Source: a virus. From it: DNA of 25,489 nucleotides. The stretch is taken from positions 1 to 25,489 of IMG/VR virus record IMGVR_UViG_3300020405_000561; one strand, written 5' to 3'. Shown here piece after piece: positions 8,487 to 18,895 of this stretch (its first letter is position 1; the number at the start of each line of letters is the position of its first letter). Under the pieces are notes generated by a model. That model searched no databases. It was given only the letters and a program-made list of their open reading frames with translations, and was not told the DNA's origin. The translations under genes were made by a program, and so were the position numbers.

Positions 8487-11400
8487 CAGACAAGAACTCC
8501 TGTGTTAATGTTGATGTTTCCGGCATCATATTTCGCTAACCAACTTTCTCCAATTAAAGGCACGAATACGCTATAGAATAGCTCATTTAACCAAGGTTTG
8601 TTACTGGTGAAAGATTCTAATATGTTATAATACTGCGCTCTAAGAGCATCTCGTTTCTGTTGAGCATCAGGAGTATTCAATCCTCTAAGCGAATCCATCT
8701 TATTTTGGAATCCAACAATCGTACTCATAACAGTTAAGACATCATCTTTATGCTCACCTTCTGGAATTAAATCAGGTGACTCTACAAGATGTCTGAACTG
8801 TCGAAGAGTTTCTGCTCTTCGTTCCCTTGAAGTACCAGTAGTAATAACGTGATTAAATACAGGATGTTGTGTTTTAAATGTCTCATACCAAACATCCCAA
8901 ACTCTATCTAACTCTGTAGTATCAGCATTAACTCGTTTATGTGCTTGTTTTTGTTTTAAATACTGTGTTCTTTTTTGGCTATACAAACCATAAGAAACAT
9001 TAAAGTAAAGTTGTTCTAAGAATTCTTCAGGACTTTGTAAAGTTCTAAGACCCATATTAATTTGTCTTTGTTTAGCTTCAGCTATGTATTCATCGTCTTC
9101 AGGATTAAAATCTCTAGGCATAAAGAAAGCACTAGCCATCGTAAATGATCTAGTGAACTCATCATTATTAACTAACCACCGATTAGCTTCTTGTGTTGTT
9201 TCTAAAACAGCAAAAGGAATTTTTTCATATGCACTTGTACGGAATGGTGAGAACTGCATAGCATTAAAATCTTCACCAGTTCTAGCTTCTATATTCTTTA
9301 CCCATTGTGGATACGCTTGTTCATAAGGTAAACCTAATTCAAGCAATTCATAAAACTCTGAGTTCCATTCCCAGTTTTCATTTAATGTAAGATCAGCTAA
9401 ATAACCTGTACCTGTACCAAAGAACCATGTCATAGCTTGAAGCAACTGATATTGTTTCGCCATTGCATCTACTTTTTCTAAGAATGCTTCTTGGAATAAA
9501 GCAGGATTATCTGCATTAGCAATTTCTTCTTCACTTGGTATCTTATCCATCATTGCTAAAAACTTAATAACATCAATCTTTGCTTTGCTTCTTGCTTCAC
9601 CTTCAGGTCCATCAATACCAGCAATCTGCAAACTTCTTGTTAAAACCGCTGGCATAAACGAAGACCACACAGCTTTCGCTAAAGATTCCGCATTAGAAGA
9701 AACATCACTTACACCTGTGTAACGTCCTCCAATAATATTATTTTCAAATATTTGTCTTATCTCAGGATCACGCCCTGACAAATAATTAATTGGCGCGGCA
9801 AGCAAAGGACCAAACCCCATACGTCCTATAGTTTCAAGATCATATCCGGGTACAACTTTAAGACTTGTAGCTAATCCCATTGATGGTCTAATAACTGAAC
9901 CAAGTTCCCCACCGAAAACATTCTTAACTATCGGAGTGCTGTCAGCTATAGCTAACATTGCTGTTGTAGCTACTTCGCTACCCGGAATGATTAGTTTCCT
10001 TTCACCGAATTCATCTGTTTGAACAAGTCCGCTGTATACACCAGCAGTCATTGTTAGATGCAAATTGCGTAACATCAACGGATTATGCTTTAAGCTTCTT
10101 CCGACACGACGAAGGAAGTTATCTTCAGCGAACCAAAACGGAACCATTGTTCCTACCATCTGCTGGAATTGTGAACGTATACGATGATCGTCAATATATG
10201 CACTTGTTAGTGTCATTGCTCTTTGTGTTGCTACATCTCTATGCGTTTCAAAGACTCGTTTCTTATGATGCATCATACTAAAGAAATCATCTTGCACACT
10301 TGCGACTGATCTCCGTCGCGTAAATATTTCTGTCCCTGCTGGATCTTTTGTTGGTGCCATACTTATAAAAATATTATCGCCGTTAATATCTGTGGGTTTC
10401 ATATCCATAAGGTTTCTAACGCGGAACCATATGGGATGAACTTCTTCTAGCATTCTGTCTGGAATATTGTCTAATACATAAGCTAATGCTTCATGATCTC
10501 TTTTTTCTATAGCAAAAGCTATCTGTGTCCACACCTCATCTGAATCCGTATGAGCCAACTGCCATTCTACTTCTGCAAAATCTGTGAAAGGTTGCATATC
10601 GTACTGTCCAAATTCATCAAAAGATTCAAGTGTATCGTCGCGCGTTAATACATAGTGCAAATCTTCTTCAGCAAATATTGATTTTGTTTTATAGGTACCA
10701 ATCTTTGTTTTACCTTTTGGTCCTTCAACAAAAATATCACCTTTGTCATATTGTCTTCTGCCTTTAATTGTTTTATCAAAAATAAATTCGTTAGCAACAA
10801 CCTCACGTTTCGCTCTATCAAAATTGCGACGAATACTCTGTGTCTGATCCCAACCCGTTACTAGATAATGCTGGAACATAGGTTCTCTTACCATTGCTCC
10901 AATCATTGGATTAACTATCCCATCAAACCAATTCCTAAGAACACTTGTCCAAGCATCATTAATCTTTTCACCAACACTTCCACCCTCATTAGTAACAGGA
11001 ACAAAAGCTAAAATATCTTTAGGAGCATGAGGCCACCATCTACCATCAGTAGCGGCTCGATGAATTCTATGAGCGCTTACAGGATCTTCACTTAAAACTT
11101 CTCGCACCCAAGGATAAAACCATTCTTCTCGTCCTGCACCACGACGCGCTCCACTAGAAAGAAGATCAACAACTTCTTGTTTAGCTAATAAAGCATACTG
11201 TTCAGCAGTAGCTCGAATACCATTTAAAGGCACTCGTTGTTCTTCTACAAGTTCTGCACTTTCAAACCAGTCAATAGCATCAGGATCTATTTCAGTTCCT
11301 TCTTCTAATAAAATAAATCTTCCTGTTTTATCTTTGTAAATCTTTACAGTACCAACTTGTGATTGCCCATCTAATACATGTATCGGGCTTAATCCTCCGG

Positions 11401-14400
11401 GCTTAGGAGAAAGGAGATAAGAGCCACCCACTCCTATCATTGTTTCATTTTTTAATCCTCCCTCACCAAACTCTTTAGAACCAACAGAACCACGCCCTAT
11501 TGCTTCTCCAGTTATAGGATCGTTAGCTCCTTCAAAACCAAAGAAATCATTCCAAAATGGACCTGTTACATCTTCAGCTAATGTTTGATACTCAGTACTA
11601 CCTTTAACACCATTTCTTGTAACTGTTGTCCGATACTCAGGACGACTATATGAAGCGAACCCACCTTGATTAAATAATGATTCTGAATTTACATCTAACG
11701 CACCAATCATTCCTTTGATGCCACCTTGCGCTACATCTGCGGCAGTTAAAGTTTCAGCATCTAACATGTCAACAATGGTTTCAGAAATAGCATTAGCTAC
11801 ACGATCATCTGCACTACCTACAACAATAGGGAAATAATTTCCTGTAGTAGACCACTCTTCCATTAAAGCAACTTGAGCGCTTAAAGTTTCTCCAATATTT
11901 CCGGGATGTAATAATCTAGCGGCTTTAACAGCTTCGTCAGGACTTACCCCGATAACAGATAATCTTTCTCCAAGTACATCTACAAAAGTATTAAACCATT
12001 CTCTTCCAAGTCCACCACCCGGACGTAACATATTTGTGTACTTCTCAGCCAGCCTCATTGGTATCATCGGCATAAACAAACGTGTCATTCCGGGAGGTAA
12101 AGGAAGATCTAGTTTCCCTTTCAAGTTCCCACCAGCGGCTCCTCGATGAGAAGACAAAATAAATTGTTGTCCTTCTGGTGTACCCGAAAGATACTTTACG
12201 TATGCTTTCATTCCTCTTTCGATCGCTTCGTCAAAGTTGTCAGTTAAATTGTCAATCTTGACATCGCTCAATAGAAAAGCCATAAGGTTCCAGTCGGCTC
12301 CTAGCTCAACACCAGCGGCATCTTTAGGATTTAATAATGCTTCCCAAATCCATTGTTGCTCTCCGGGCTTACTGCGAATGAAACTTTCAACAGCTTCTAT
12401 GTAAGCAAGATCTCCTGAAACCACAGAAGAAATTAATTCGCCAGTTTCATCTAACGCTTCAGCAGGAATAATATTGTCATACGCTTTACTAAGTTTTTCT
12501 AATGAATCAGGATCTTTTCTTAAAGCTGTTAACACAACTACTTCTGGATTAGCAGTAGCTAGGTATGCTAAGTCAAGATCTGCTTCAAGAAGTTTATCTG
12601 AAAGCTGTCGTAATTTTTCTCTAGTACTTACAGGTACATGATGCATCGCTTCAAACAAAAACTTTTGTGTAGCTTTATCGCCCGACATCATATCTATTCG
12701 TTGTGCTACAGCTATTGATTTAGGTACACCATGAATAGAACTGCTATCAACAGTACTTATATATTTAAGATCACGATTTTCACGGAGACCCACCATCGCC
12801 ATTTGCACTAAATTATTAATAGGGCTATCTACCCCTGATTGTCTTAGTGCGGCATCTAAAGTGTTCTTTTCAAAATTAAGATAATTATCGAATCCACCAA
12901 GTACATCTTTCATTTGGGCATCTAATATTGTTGGGTGAGTATAAGTACGAATAATCGCATCTACTCTTTTATCGTGATCTAGATCTACTGCACGACCAAC
13001 TTTTTCAGCAAGTTTATATCTTGATGGAAGTCCCGGAATTTTACTTCTTACATTGTCATACAATAAGCTGAGTTCATTTGCTTTAGAATCAGCAAACTCA
13101 AATAATCTTTTAGATGTTTTGCCAAAGAATTTTCTTTCGCGTACATCTTTTTCAACACCTTTACGAACTTGTTTAAATAATTCTACTCTTTGATCTTCAG
13201 TCATAAACTGCCACTTATGTGGTTTAGCTTCAATAGATTCTTTAATAGCTCTAGTTGTAATTGCGTAATCACCTACACCAGCAAACTCGTTAAATGATCT
13301 CCACATTCTAGAGAATGGTCTCCAAAACAATGGCGCTCTTACAGAATCAGCTACAGTTTTACCATCAGCTAATTTGTCAGTACCTTTCATCATTATACGA
13401 CGGCCATACTCATCCCATACAGGATGAAGATCTACGGCTTTACGAGCAAGTTTTTGTTTTAAATAATTAGTTGGTCCTTCACGCCACCACCATGTAGCAA
13501 GCTCTTCGCCACCATTACGTGCAACGTAACCTAATCGTAATAAAACTGCTGGTCGCCAAGCACGAGCCATAAATTTATCTATTTGTGGTAAAGGTAATCC
13601 CCATCCAAGCCTTCTATACATAGACATATAACGAGAAACAGCGGCAAGTTCTCTATAGTCTGGCATCACATTTGATTTAGCAAATTGAGCTAAGTGTTCT
13701 TGGCTAGGATGCACAGCAGTACGAATATTAAGATTATGGAAACCAACAAAGTCTTCCGCTACCTGCCCATATTTGTGATGACCATGCCTTACAAATCGTT
13801 CAATAAACCTTGTAACATCTGAACCACCCATCAAGATAGCACCAGATCGTCCTAAGAAATCTAAATAAAATTCTGTTGTTACTCTCCATCTATCAGCTTC
13901 ATTACCTAAAGCATAATCACGGAAGAAATGATCTATTTGAGTTCGTGGCATATCAGCTAAGATGCCCATATCTACTAATGCTTGGAATTCTTGCAGTCCA
14001 AATTTTGGATCTGTTAAATCTAAATGTTTTGCTTTTGGAACATACGTTGTTAATTTCTCAGCGAACTTTGCTGGATGGTATGATAAAGCTACTGCTGTTG
14101 CTCTAGTTATAATTCCTGTTCTAGTCCACCAATCAAGTTCACCATTGTGACCTCCAGCGGCATGAATTTTTTTATTAAAGTAATCTTCTTCTAATTTATT
14201 TCTTGTTCTAGTAAATAAATCTTTTGGCTTACGTAAGAGCGAAGGCTTACGTAAACTTAATTCAAGTATTCCTGTATCTGGATTCTTTTGAAAGTGCCAT
14301 CCTTCTGCTTGATACCAATGATACAAGTCAGACATTTCACCATCTTCTAAAATAAACATAGGTGCTTGTTTTTCAAAAGTTTCAACAGCTTCAGTTATCT

Positions 14401-16690
14401 GCTGATAATCTTCAGGATTTAACCCTAGCTCATCATAAGTATGTGGCAGTTCTGCTTTATCTGTAAGGCGTGGATCTTTAAGAAGTCTATCTAAATCAAG
14501 TTGATCTATTTCCTTACTTAATTGAATCGCGCCTTCTTCTATACCTTCCCATACTTTTTTATGTACATAGTTTCCTTGCTTAACTAAAAACTGTGCAGTC
14601 AGTCGAGCCATATCAGCTTTAGCTTCTAAATCGACATTATAAAAGTCTTGTGTTTTTCTAATCCATCGTTTCGTTTTAATCCATTGTTCACCAAATGCAG
14701 AGATAGCAGGTATCCACATAGCTTCAGGATCTACACCACCTAAATTAGTAGCAAGTCCTTTCATGCCTGCTGAACTTTCTAAGAACTCCCAGTATCCCTC
14801 ATGGTCAGCAAGAGTAGGAAATGATCTATTAGTCATTCCCTTCATCTCCATAACACCATCAACATCTAGATCATCCCAAACAATCCAACCTTCTTCAGTA
14901 GGTATTTTTTTGTGACCATATACTCCGCTATCTGGGAAACTATGAAATCCGCTTATATCAGCTTGACTAATTACTTCACCAGTAAAATCATCTATGACTT
15001 GGAAGTAACCATTTTCATTTATATACCCTTGGTCTACAACAATGTTCATCTTTCTTCGCATCATGTGATGCTTAATCATGTCCGGCATGATCGCTCGTAA
15101 TCCGGGTAGATCACGCACAAGTTGTCCTATTGGATCAACTACACTAAATACTCCTTCATCAATAAGTTCTGCTTGTTTTTGTTTCCATGTTTTAGATCCA
15201 TCTAAGTAAGCTTCAGTTTTTTTGAATTGCGTTTCAGCTAACTGTTGTGCATCTAATTCAGAAAAAGCAGAAGTTAATCTGTCAATAAAACGATTGTGTG
15301 CTTGACCTCTAGCACGAAGCATTAATGGATTCGTTCCTACCTTAAGTGCCGCTGTTTGCCAAAGATCTCTCAATGGTTGAAAGACAGGAATGCCTCCTAC
15401 TTCTACAGCCGCATCGCGTGACTTTTTAGGTTGTTTAATCCACTCACCTATTTCATCAGTAGGATCAGAAAAAGTTTTAGTATTTGGATCCCAAATTTTT
15501 AAATCTTTAAATAGTCCTCTTGCTCTACCACCTTTAAGCGCGTCCCAAATTTTTTCTTCTGCTCTCACAGTCATAGCTATTCGTCGTTCAAGATCAATTA
15601 ATTTAGATGTATATTGACTTCCTCTTACACCAGACTTAATTGCTTTATAAACTTTTACATACGCTCCCCCTACCCATGTCATAGGATCAAGAAGAATCTC
15701 TATACCAAGAGCGCCGACAGTTCCAATAATTTTTCCACCTACACTATTAGGTGAAACATCGTAAGGAGATACAGCATTAAAGCCTCTAATGGATGCATCG
15801 AAAAGTGTTAGCTTGCCTGACTCTAATATCTTTAAAGCATCTAAAGATTGTTGATCATCTAAAGTTGTTTGCCATGCTTCAAATCTTGACTGTGCAACTG
15901 AAGCGTTACCTTGTGAGTTATTTAAAATAAGATCATAAACACCTTGTTGGCCATCAGTAAGATACGCTCTTAAAAGATCTGTTTGTTGTTTACCAACTAA
16001 ATCAACAGCCGCTTCTACAGTTCCACTATAATAAGAATCATTTTCATTTTTAGTGGCATTCCAAGCTTCTCGCCATGTAGCAGGGTTACCCATTTGTGCT
16101 GTATCTAAAGGATCCCAATGACTTAAGCCAGCATACTTTTGAGTTAGATATGCACCTGTTCTACCTAAACGAGTAGCAAACCTAGAAGGTTTCATTATAG
16201 CAGTTTCCCAAAGAGTGCTTGTTGCTTTACCTGCTACGAAACCAACTGCACGAATAGGAGCCATCCCCCATTTAACTGCTGTACCAAAATGTTCTTCAGG
16301 TAATAGTGGGATATCCCATGTGAGCATACGTTTCCATAAAGCATCTTTACTAGCATCAGGTATTTCGTATCCTGATCCTAAAAGAACTTTTTGTGTAGCA
16401 GGTGGAAGAGAATTAAATTCTGCCTCTTGTAATTGTTGAGGCATAGCTTCCATTTTTTCTTTCATCATATTGAAATCAACTTGATCGTGTCCTGATAAGA
16501 AACTGTCAAGCATGTCATTATCTGTTTTACTTGAACTAGCTAAAGCCACCAATGTTTGAGGTGCTGTTTTTAAATAACGATCTCCTCCTGCTTTAAGCAA
16601 AAGTTGCATACGCCTTCCATACCACTCGTCATCAAATGAGGAAAATTCAGCAGATCCAACTGCTCTTCTATTACCAGCCCGTTCAGCCAT
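8486..16690 (-). CDS. Giant virion-type protein of 2734 residues
   Basis: This single intact frame fills nearly a third of the window. No signal peptide is present. The N terminus (about 1-120) is charged and helical. At about 315-345 a Gly/Ile-rich hydrophobic run (GTVGALGIEILLDPMTW) is followed by basic helices. Long regions with regular Trp/Tyr, Leu and charged residues follow. At 1041-1066 is MARAWRPAVLLRLGY followed by RNGGEELATWWW. At about 2180-2230 lies MVPFWFAEDNFLRR with a NPLMLRNLHL helix and a GLVQTDEFGE turn. I remember the last two patterns from giant proteins next to portal genes in actinobacterial phages, without a proven function. An Asp-rich DDLDVDG sits at 606-612. No complete enzyme motif set is visible. 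Its start overlaps the upstream gene by 8 bases, and no ribosome site is seen. The size and place resemble those of giant ejection proteins or virion-packaged enzymes of other phages, so an internal virion role is the best inference. Confidence 0.65.
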   Translation of the reverse strand: MAERAGNRRAVGSAEFSSFDDEWYGRRMQLLLKAGGDRYLKTAPQTLVALASSSKTDNDMLDSFLSGHDQVDFNMMKEKMEAMPQQLQEAEFNSLPPATQKVLLGSGYEIPDASKDALWKRMLTWDIPLLPEEHFGTAVKWGMAPIRAVGFVAGKATSTLWETAIMKPSRFATRLGRTGAYLTQKYAGLSHWDPLDTAQMGNPATWREAWNATKNENDSYYSGTVEAAVDLVGKQQTDLLRAYLTDGQQGVYDLILNNSQGNASVAQSRFEAWQTTLDDQQSLDALKILESGKLTLFDASIRGFNAVSPYDVSPNSVGGKIIGTVGALGIEILLDPMTWVGGAYVKVYKAIKSGVRGSQYTSKLIDLERRIAMTVRAEEKIWDALKGGRARGLFKDLKIWDPNTKTFSDPTDEIGEWIKQPKKSRDAAVEVGGIPVFQPLRDLWQTAALKVGTNPLMLRARGQAHNRFIDRLTSAFSELDAQQLAETQFKKTEAYLDGSKTWKQKQAELIDEGVFSVVDPIGQLVRDLPGLRAIMPDMIKHHMMRRKMNIVVDQGYINENGYFQVIDDFTGEVISQADISGFHSFPDSGVYGHKKIPTEEGWIVWDDLDVDGVMEMKGMTNRSFPTLADHEGYWEFLESSAGMKGLATNLGGVDPEAMWIPAISAFGEQWIKTKRWIRKTQDFYNVDLEAKADMARLTAQFLVKQGNYVHKKVWEGIEEGAIQLSKEIDQLDLDRLLKDPRLTDKAELPHTYDELGLNPEDYQQITEAVETFEKQAPMFILEDGEMSDLYHWYQAEGWHFQKNPDTGILELSLRKPSLLRKPKDLFTRTRNKLEEDYFNKKIHAAGGHNGELDWWTRTGIITRATAVALSYHPAKFAEKLTTYVPKAKHLDLTDPKFGLQEFQALVDMGILADMPRTQIDHFFRDYALGNEADRWRVTTEFYLDFLGRSGAILMGGSDVTRFIERFVRHGHHKYGQVAEDFVGFHNLNIRTAVHPSQEHLAQFAKSNVMPDYRELAAVSRYMSMYRRLGWGLPLPQIDKFMARAWRPAVLLRLGYVARNGGEELATWWWREGPTNYLKQKLARKAVDLHPVWDEYGRRIMMKGTDKLADGKTVADSVRAPLFWRPFSRMWRSFNEFAGVGDYAITTRAIKESIEAKPHKWQFMTEDQRVELFKQVRKGVEKDVRERKFFGKTSKRLFEFADSKANELSLLYDNVRSKIPGLPSRYKLAEKVGRAVDLDHDKRVDAIIRTYTHPTILDAQMKDVLGGFDNYLNFEKNTLDAALRQSGVDSPINNLVQMAMVGLRENRDLKYISTVDSSSIHGVPKSIAVAQRIDMMSGDKATQKFLFEAMHHVPVSTREKLRQLSDKLLEADLDLAYLATANPEVVVLTALRKDPDSLEKLSKAYDNIIPAEALDETGELISSVVSGDLAYIEAVESFIRSKPGEQQWIWEALLNPKDAAGVELGADWNLMAFLLSDVKIDNLTDNFDEAIERGMKAYVKYLSGTPEGQQFILSSHRGAAGGNLKGKLDLPLPPGMTRLFMPMIPMRLAEKYTNMLRPGGGLGREWFNTFVDVLGERLSVIGVSPDEAVKAARLLHPGNIGETLSAQVALMEEWSTTGNYFPIVVGSADDRVANAISETIVDMLDAETLTAADVAQGGIKGMIGALDVNSESLFNQGGFASYSRPEYRTTVTRNGVKGSTEYQTLAEDVTGPFWNDFFGFEGANDPITGEAIGRGSVGSKEFGEGGLKNETMIGVGGSYLLSPKPGGLSPIHVLDGQSQVGTVKIYKDKTGRFILLEEGTEIDPDAIDWFESAELVEEQRVPLNGIRATAEQYALLAKQEVVDLLSSGARRGAGREEWFYPWVREVLSEDPVSAHRIHRAATDGRWWPHAPKDILAFVPVTNEGGSVGEKINDAWTSVLRNWFDGIVNPMIGAMVREPMFQHYLVTGWDQTQSIRRNFDRAKREVVANEFIFDKTIKGRRQYDKGDIFVEGPKGKTKIGTYKTKSIFAEEDLHYVLTRDDTLESFDEFGQYDMQPFTDFAEVEWQLAHTDSDEVWTQIAFAIEKRDHEALAYVLDNIPDRMLEEVHPIWFRVRNLMDMKPTDINGDNIFISMAPTKDPAGTEIFTRRRSVASVQDDFFSMMHHKKRVFETHRDVATQRAMTLTSAYIDDHRIRSQFQQMVGTMVPFWFAEDNFLRRVGRSLKHNPLMLRNLHLTMTAGVYSGLVQTDEFGERKLIIPGSEVATTAMLAIADSTPIVKNVFGGELGSVIRPSMGLATSLKVVPGYDLETIGRMGFGPLLAAPINYLSGRDPEIRQIFENNIIGGRYTGVSDVSSNAESLAKAVWSSFMPAVLTRSLQIAGIDGPEGEARSKAKIDVIKFLAMMDKIPSEEEIANADNPALFQEAFLEKVDAMAKQYQLLQAMTWFFGTGTGYLADLTLNENWEWNSEFYELLELGLPYEQAYPQWVKNIEARTGEDFNAMQFSPFRTSAYEKIPFAVLETTQEANRWLVNNDEFTRSFTMASAFFMPRDFNPEDDEYIAEAKQRQINMGLRTLQSPEEFLEQLYFNVSYGLYSQKRTQYLKQKQAHKRVNADTTELDRVWDVWYETFKTQHPVFNHVITTGTSRERRAETLRQFRHLVESPDLIPEGEHKDDVLTVMSTIVGFQNKMDSLRGLNTPDAQQKRDALRAQYYNILESFTSNKPWLNELFYSVFVPLIGESWLAKYDAGNININTGVLV

Positions 16691-17084
16691 TAGATAACTG
16701 TGCGGCGGCTTCTGCTAATAAAGGATCTCCTGTAGCGTCTGCCCAAGAAGCAACCATCATAGCCGCTTCTTGTTTTGGTGTAATACCTCTACTAACTGTT
16801 GGTGGTTGCTGACCCCATGTACTACCCGGAGAATCTAAAGGAGTTACTTTTGGAGTAAATGCTTGTGCCGCTTCAATAGGTAATGGCATCTGACTAACAG
16901 CAGTTGTCTGTGGAGGTGCTGATCTAGTAGGAGCAGTTGTTTCAAAACCACTTAAATCTGGAGCTACTTCTCCTTTACCTAAAGGGATGCCACCCTTATT
17001 AGGATTCATACTGTCTGCTGTAGTTTGAACAGTGCCATAATCGCCACCGTGTTCTAATCCTACGTTCTGTCTTTTCCTTGGCAT
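16683..17084 (-). CDS. Short Pro/Thr-rich protein between portal and giant protein (133 residues)
   Basis: The protein is mostly low in order. The N terminus is basic (MPRKRQNVGLEHGG), and a middle of about 70 residues is rich in Pro, Thr, Ser and Gln. Only the last 35 residues look helical (KQEAAMMVASWAD, later LLAEAAAQL). It has no membrane segment and no known motif. The start shares a base with the portal stop (TAATG, with a weak AGG upstream), and its end overlaps the giant gene by 8 bases. Its place directly after the portal is where some phages encode a scaffold, a portal-associated factor or a head-tail adaptor. The disordered middle with a C-terminal helix would fit a scaffold-like or tethering protein. 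That is inference from place and composition; I do not recognise a family. Confidence 0.55.
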   Translation of the reverse strand: MPRKRQNVGLEHGGDYGTVQTTADSMNPNKGGIPLGKGEVAPDLSGFETTAPTRSAPPQTTAVSQMPLPIEAAQAFTPKVTPLDSPGSTWGQQPPTVSRGITPKQEAAMMVASWADATGDPLLAEAAAQLSNG

Positions 17085-18895
17085 TAGATACCTGCCTGTA
17101 ATGCACCTACTAATTGAGCGGCGGCTTCAGGTGAAAACTCTTGCGGAGTAGGTGTGCCTTGAGGAGCCATTCCTTCTGGTCCAGCCGCTAATCCTTGTGC
17201 TTGTTCTGGAGCCATAGCCATACCCTCTTCAGGTGCAGGTGCTATAGCCGCTTGCTCTTCACGAATCTCAGCGTCGGCTTTTTCGATAGCCTCAAAAATG
17301 TCAAGACCCTTCTTCCGATGTTTCTCAATCTTAGAGACATACACCACCGGCAACTGACCGGACAATGCTTGTTGTTGAATCGCCGCCAATACTGCTTCCT
17401 CAAGTTGTTCTTCATCTACCCTACGTCCTTCAGCTTCAGCATCCTCAATGAATGGATGCTTAGTACGAAATGTACGCAAGCTTATTCCTTTCATTGAAAG
17501 CAACTGACCTAATTGTATTGTAGTGCCTTGAATGTCTGCGCCGGGGATTGAGTATGAAACAACATTATCGTGTGTTTCAAAGTGTTCGTTTGGAGTGAAC
17601 TCTACTTGTCCAAAATCCCCGGCGTAGCCAGTGAACATTGAGAATTGTTTGTTACCAAAGTAGCCCTGATAGGTAGCGAATATGCATTCGTTTAGATGAG
17701 GAAGATGAGCCTCCATAATCTCCTGCATCTCTTGGATACGCGGATCCAATGCCGCGCCCATAAGCGAGTCGATTCCTCTGCCTGTACGTAACGCTCCGTA
17801 AGTTTCCCCACCAATTTGTGGGACGGTTCCTGTAGAGATTCGAGCATTTCTTTCCAATCTGTCGATGGCAATGTTTGTACTCGGATCAGGAGTTGATCTT
17901 AATTCACCAATAGCTTCAGCATCGAGAAGTACGTTTACTTCCCCTTCACGACCGTCTTTCCATTCACCTCCGACGATCATGGGTACCTGACCCGATCGTC
18001 CTATTATATATCGGTCAGGGAAGATAGCTTTTTCTTGTGCAAGTATTTCCAAAGCCATCATTTTTGACATAAGATCTACGATTCCAACTACGTTAGAAAC
18101 AGAGGAAGCGATCTTATCTAATGAAACTCGACCCGGAGTTATTACACAAGGCATACCAGATTTGTTAGGTGCGCGTGATAATTCTATTTGCGTACTGTGA
18201 TATGGGTATGTTTGGTTATAATGGTTGTATCTTGGCCCCATTATCCCAATAACAATATGTTCACTATCCACCCATTCGCATACATCCCACAATTCTTGAC
18301 GGGCATTATCATCTGAAGCTACAGGTCCACCATTTTCTTGCCTAGCGGCAGGATAATGTGCGCGTAGCCAGTCACCTGATTTGCCGTAAACAAACCCACA
18401 GTTACGTGGTGGTTCTACGTCTTCATACGCTTTAGGTTCTGGATATACACCAAGAGGGTCACGAATATCAATACGAGGTACACCCTTTTCAAAGTCAGGT
18501 GTAACAATTAGACATGATGTGGCGTATCCAGCTAGATGTCTGTACGCTCTTCTCATCTTTAATTTGTATTTAGATGAATACCATGTAGCGGCAAGTGCGC
18601 GTCTACGTATATCAGCGTACTCACGGGATCTAACACCACGTTCTTTTGACTGATCTATAGCAGGACACCCAATGAAAGGCATGACAGAAGAAGCTCTTTG
18701 AGCTACAGCATCAATGTTTTCTGCTATAAGAGCAGGTGTTAAAGGAGGAAGAACAGGTTCATTCTCCATAGAAGGAAGAGGAATAACGTATTCTCCGTTA
18801 TATCTTTCTTTAACTTCAAGCATTCTTTCCAATAAAGGACTTTGAACATCTTGTCGTTGTCTTATAATCCCTACTATTTCATCAAAGGTATACAT
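17084..18895 (-). CDS. Portal protein
   Basis: The 603 residues have the composition and architecture of phage portal proteins. A helical N terminus (about 1-60) carries an acidic region. The region from about 100 to 160 has RRRALAATWYSSKYKLKMRRAY, followed by a strand-rich part with RIDIRDPLGVYPEP, which I know as the DP.G.YPEP style of actinobacterial and marine phage portals. A long middle holds SSVSNVVGIVDLMSKMMALE, and the C-terminal stem and crown have the heptad-like helix DEEQLEEAVLAAIQQQ. The last 70 residues are Glu/Ala/Pro/Gln-rich and probably disordered. Twelve copies would form the vertex channel through which the terminase drives the DNA. The start lies in the terminase stop (TAATG) with AAGG upstream. 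It directly follows the terminase and precedes the probable ejection proteins, as expected for this function. Confidence 0.85.
   Translation of the reverse strand: MYTFDEIVGIIRQRQDVQSPLLERMLEVKERYNGEYVIPLPSMENEPVLPPLTPALIAENIDAVAQRASSVMPFIGCPAIDQSKERGVRSREYADIRRRALAATWYSSKYKLKMRRAYRHLAGYATSCLIVTPDFEKGVPRIDIRDPLGVYPEPKAYEDVEPPRNCGFVYGKSGDWLRAHYPAARQENGGPVASDDNARQELWDVCEWVDSEHIVIGIMGPRYNHYNQTYPYHSTQIELSRAPNKSGMPCVITPGRVSLDKIASSVSNVVGIVDLMSKMMALEILAQEKAIFPDRYIIGRSGQVPMIVGGEWKDGREGEVNVLLDAEAIGELRSTPDPSTNIAIDRLERNARISTGTVPQIGGETYGALRTGRGIDSLMGAALDPRIQEMQEIMEAHLPHLNECIFATYQGYFGNKQFSMFTGYAGDFGQVEFTPNEHFETHDNVVSYSIPGADIQGTTIQLGQLLSMKGISLRTFRTKHPFIEDAEAEGRRVDEEQLEEAVLAAIQQQALSGQLPVVYVSKIEKHRKKGLDIFEAIEKADAEIREEQAAIAPAPEEGMAMAPEQAQGLAAGPEGMAPQGTPTPQEFSPEAAAQLVGALQAGI

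Noticed and set aside
8486-16690. Giant protein as an N4-like virion RNA polymerase
   Set aside because: I could not find the T7/N4-type catalytic motifs in order, and the single DxDxDG motif is not enough.
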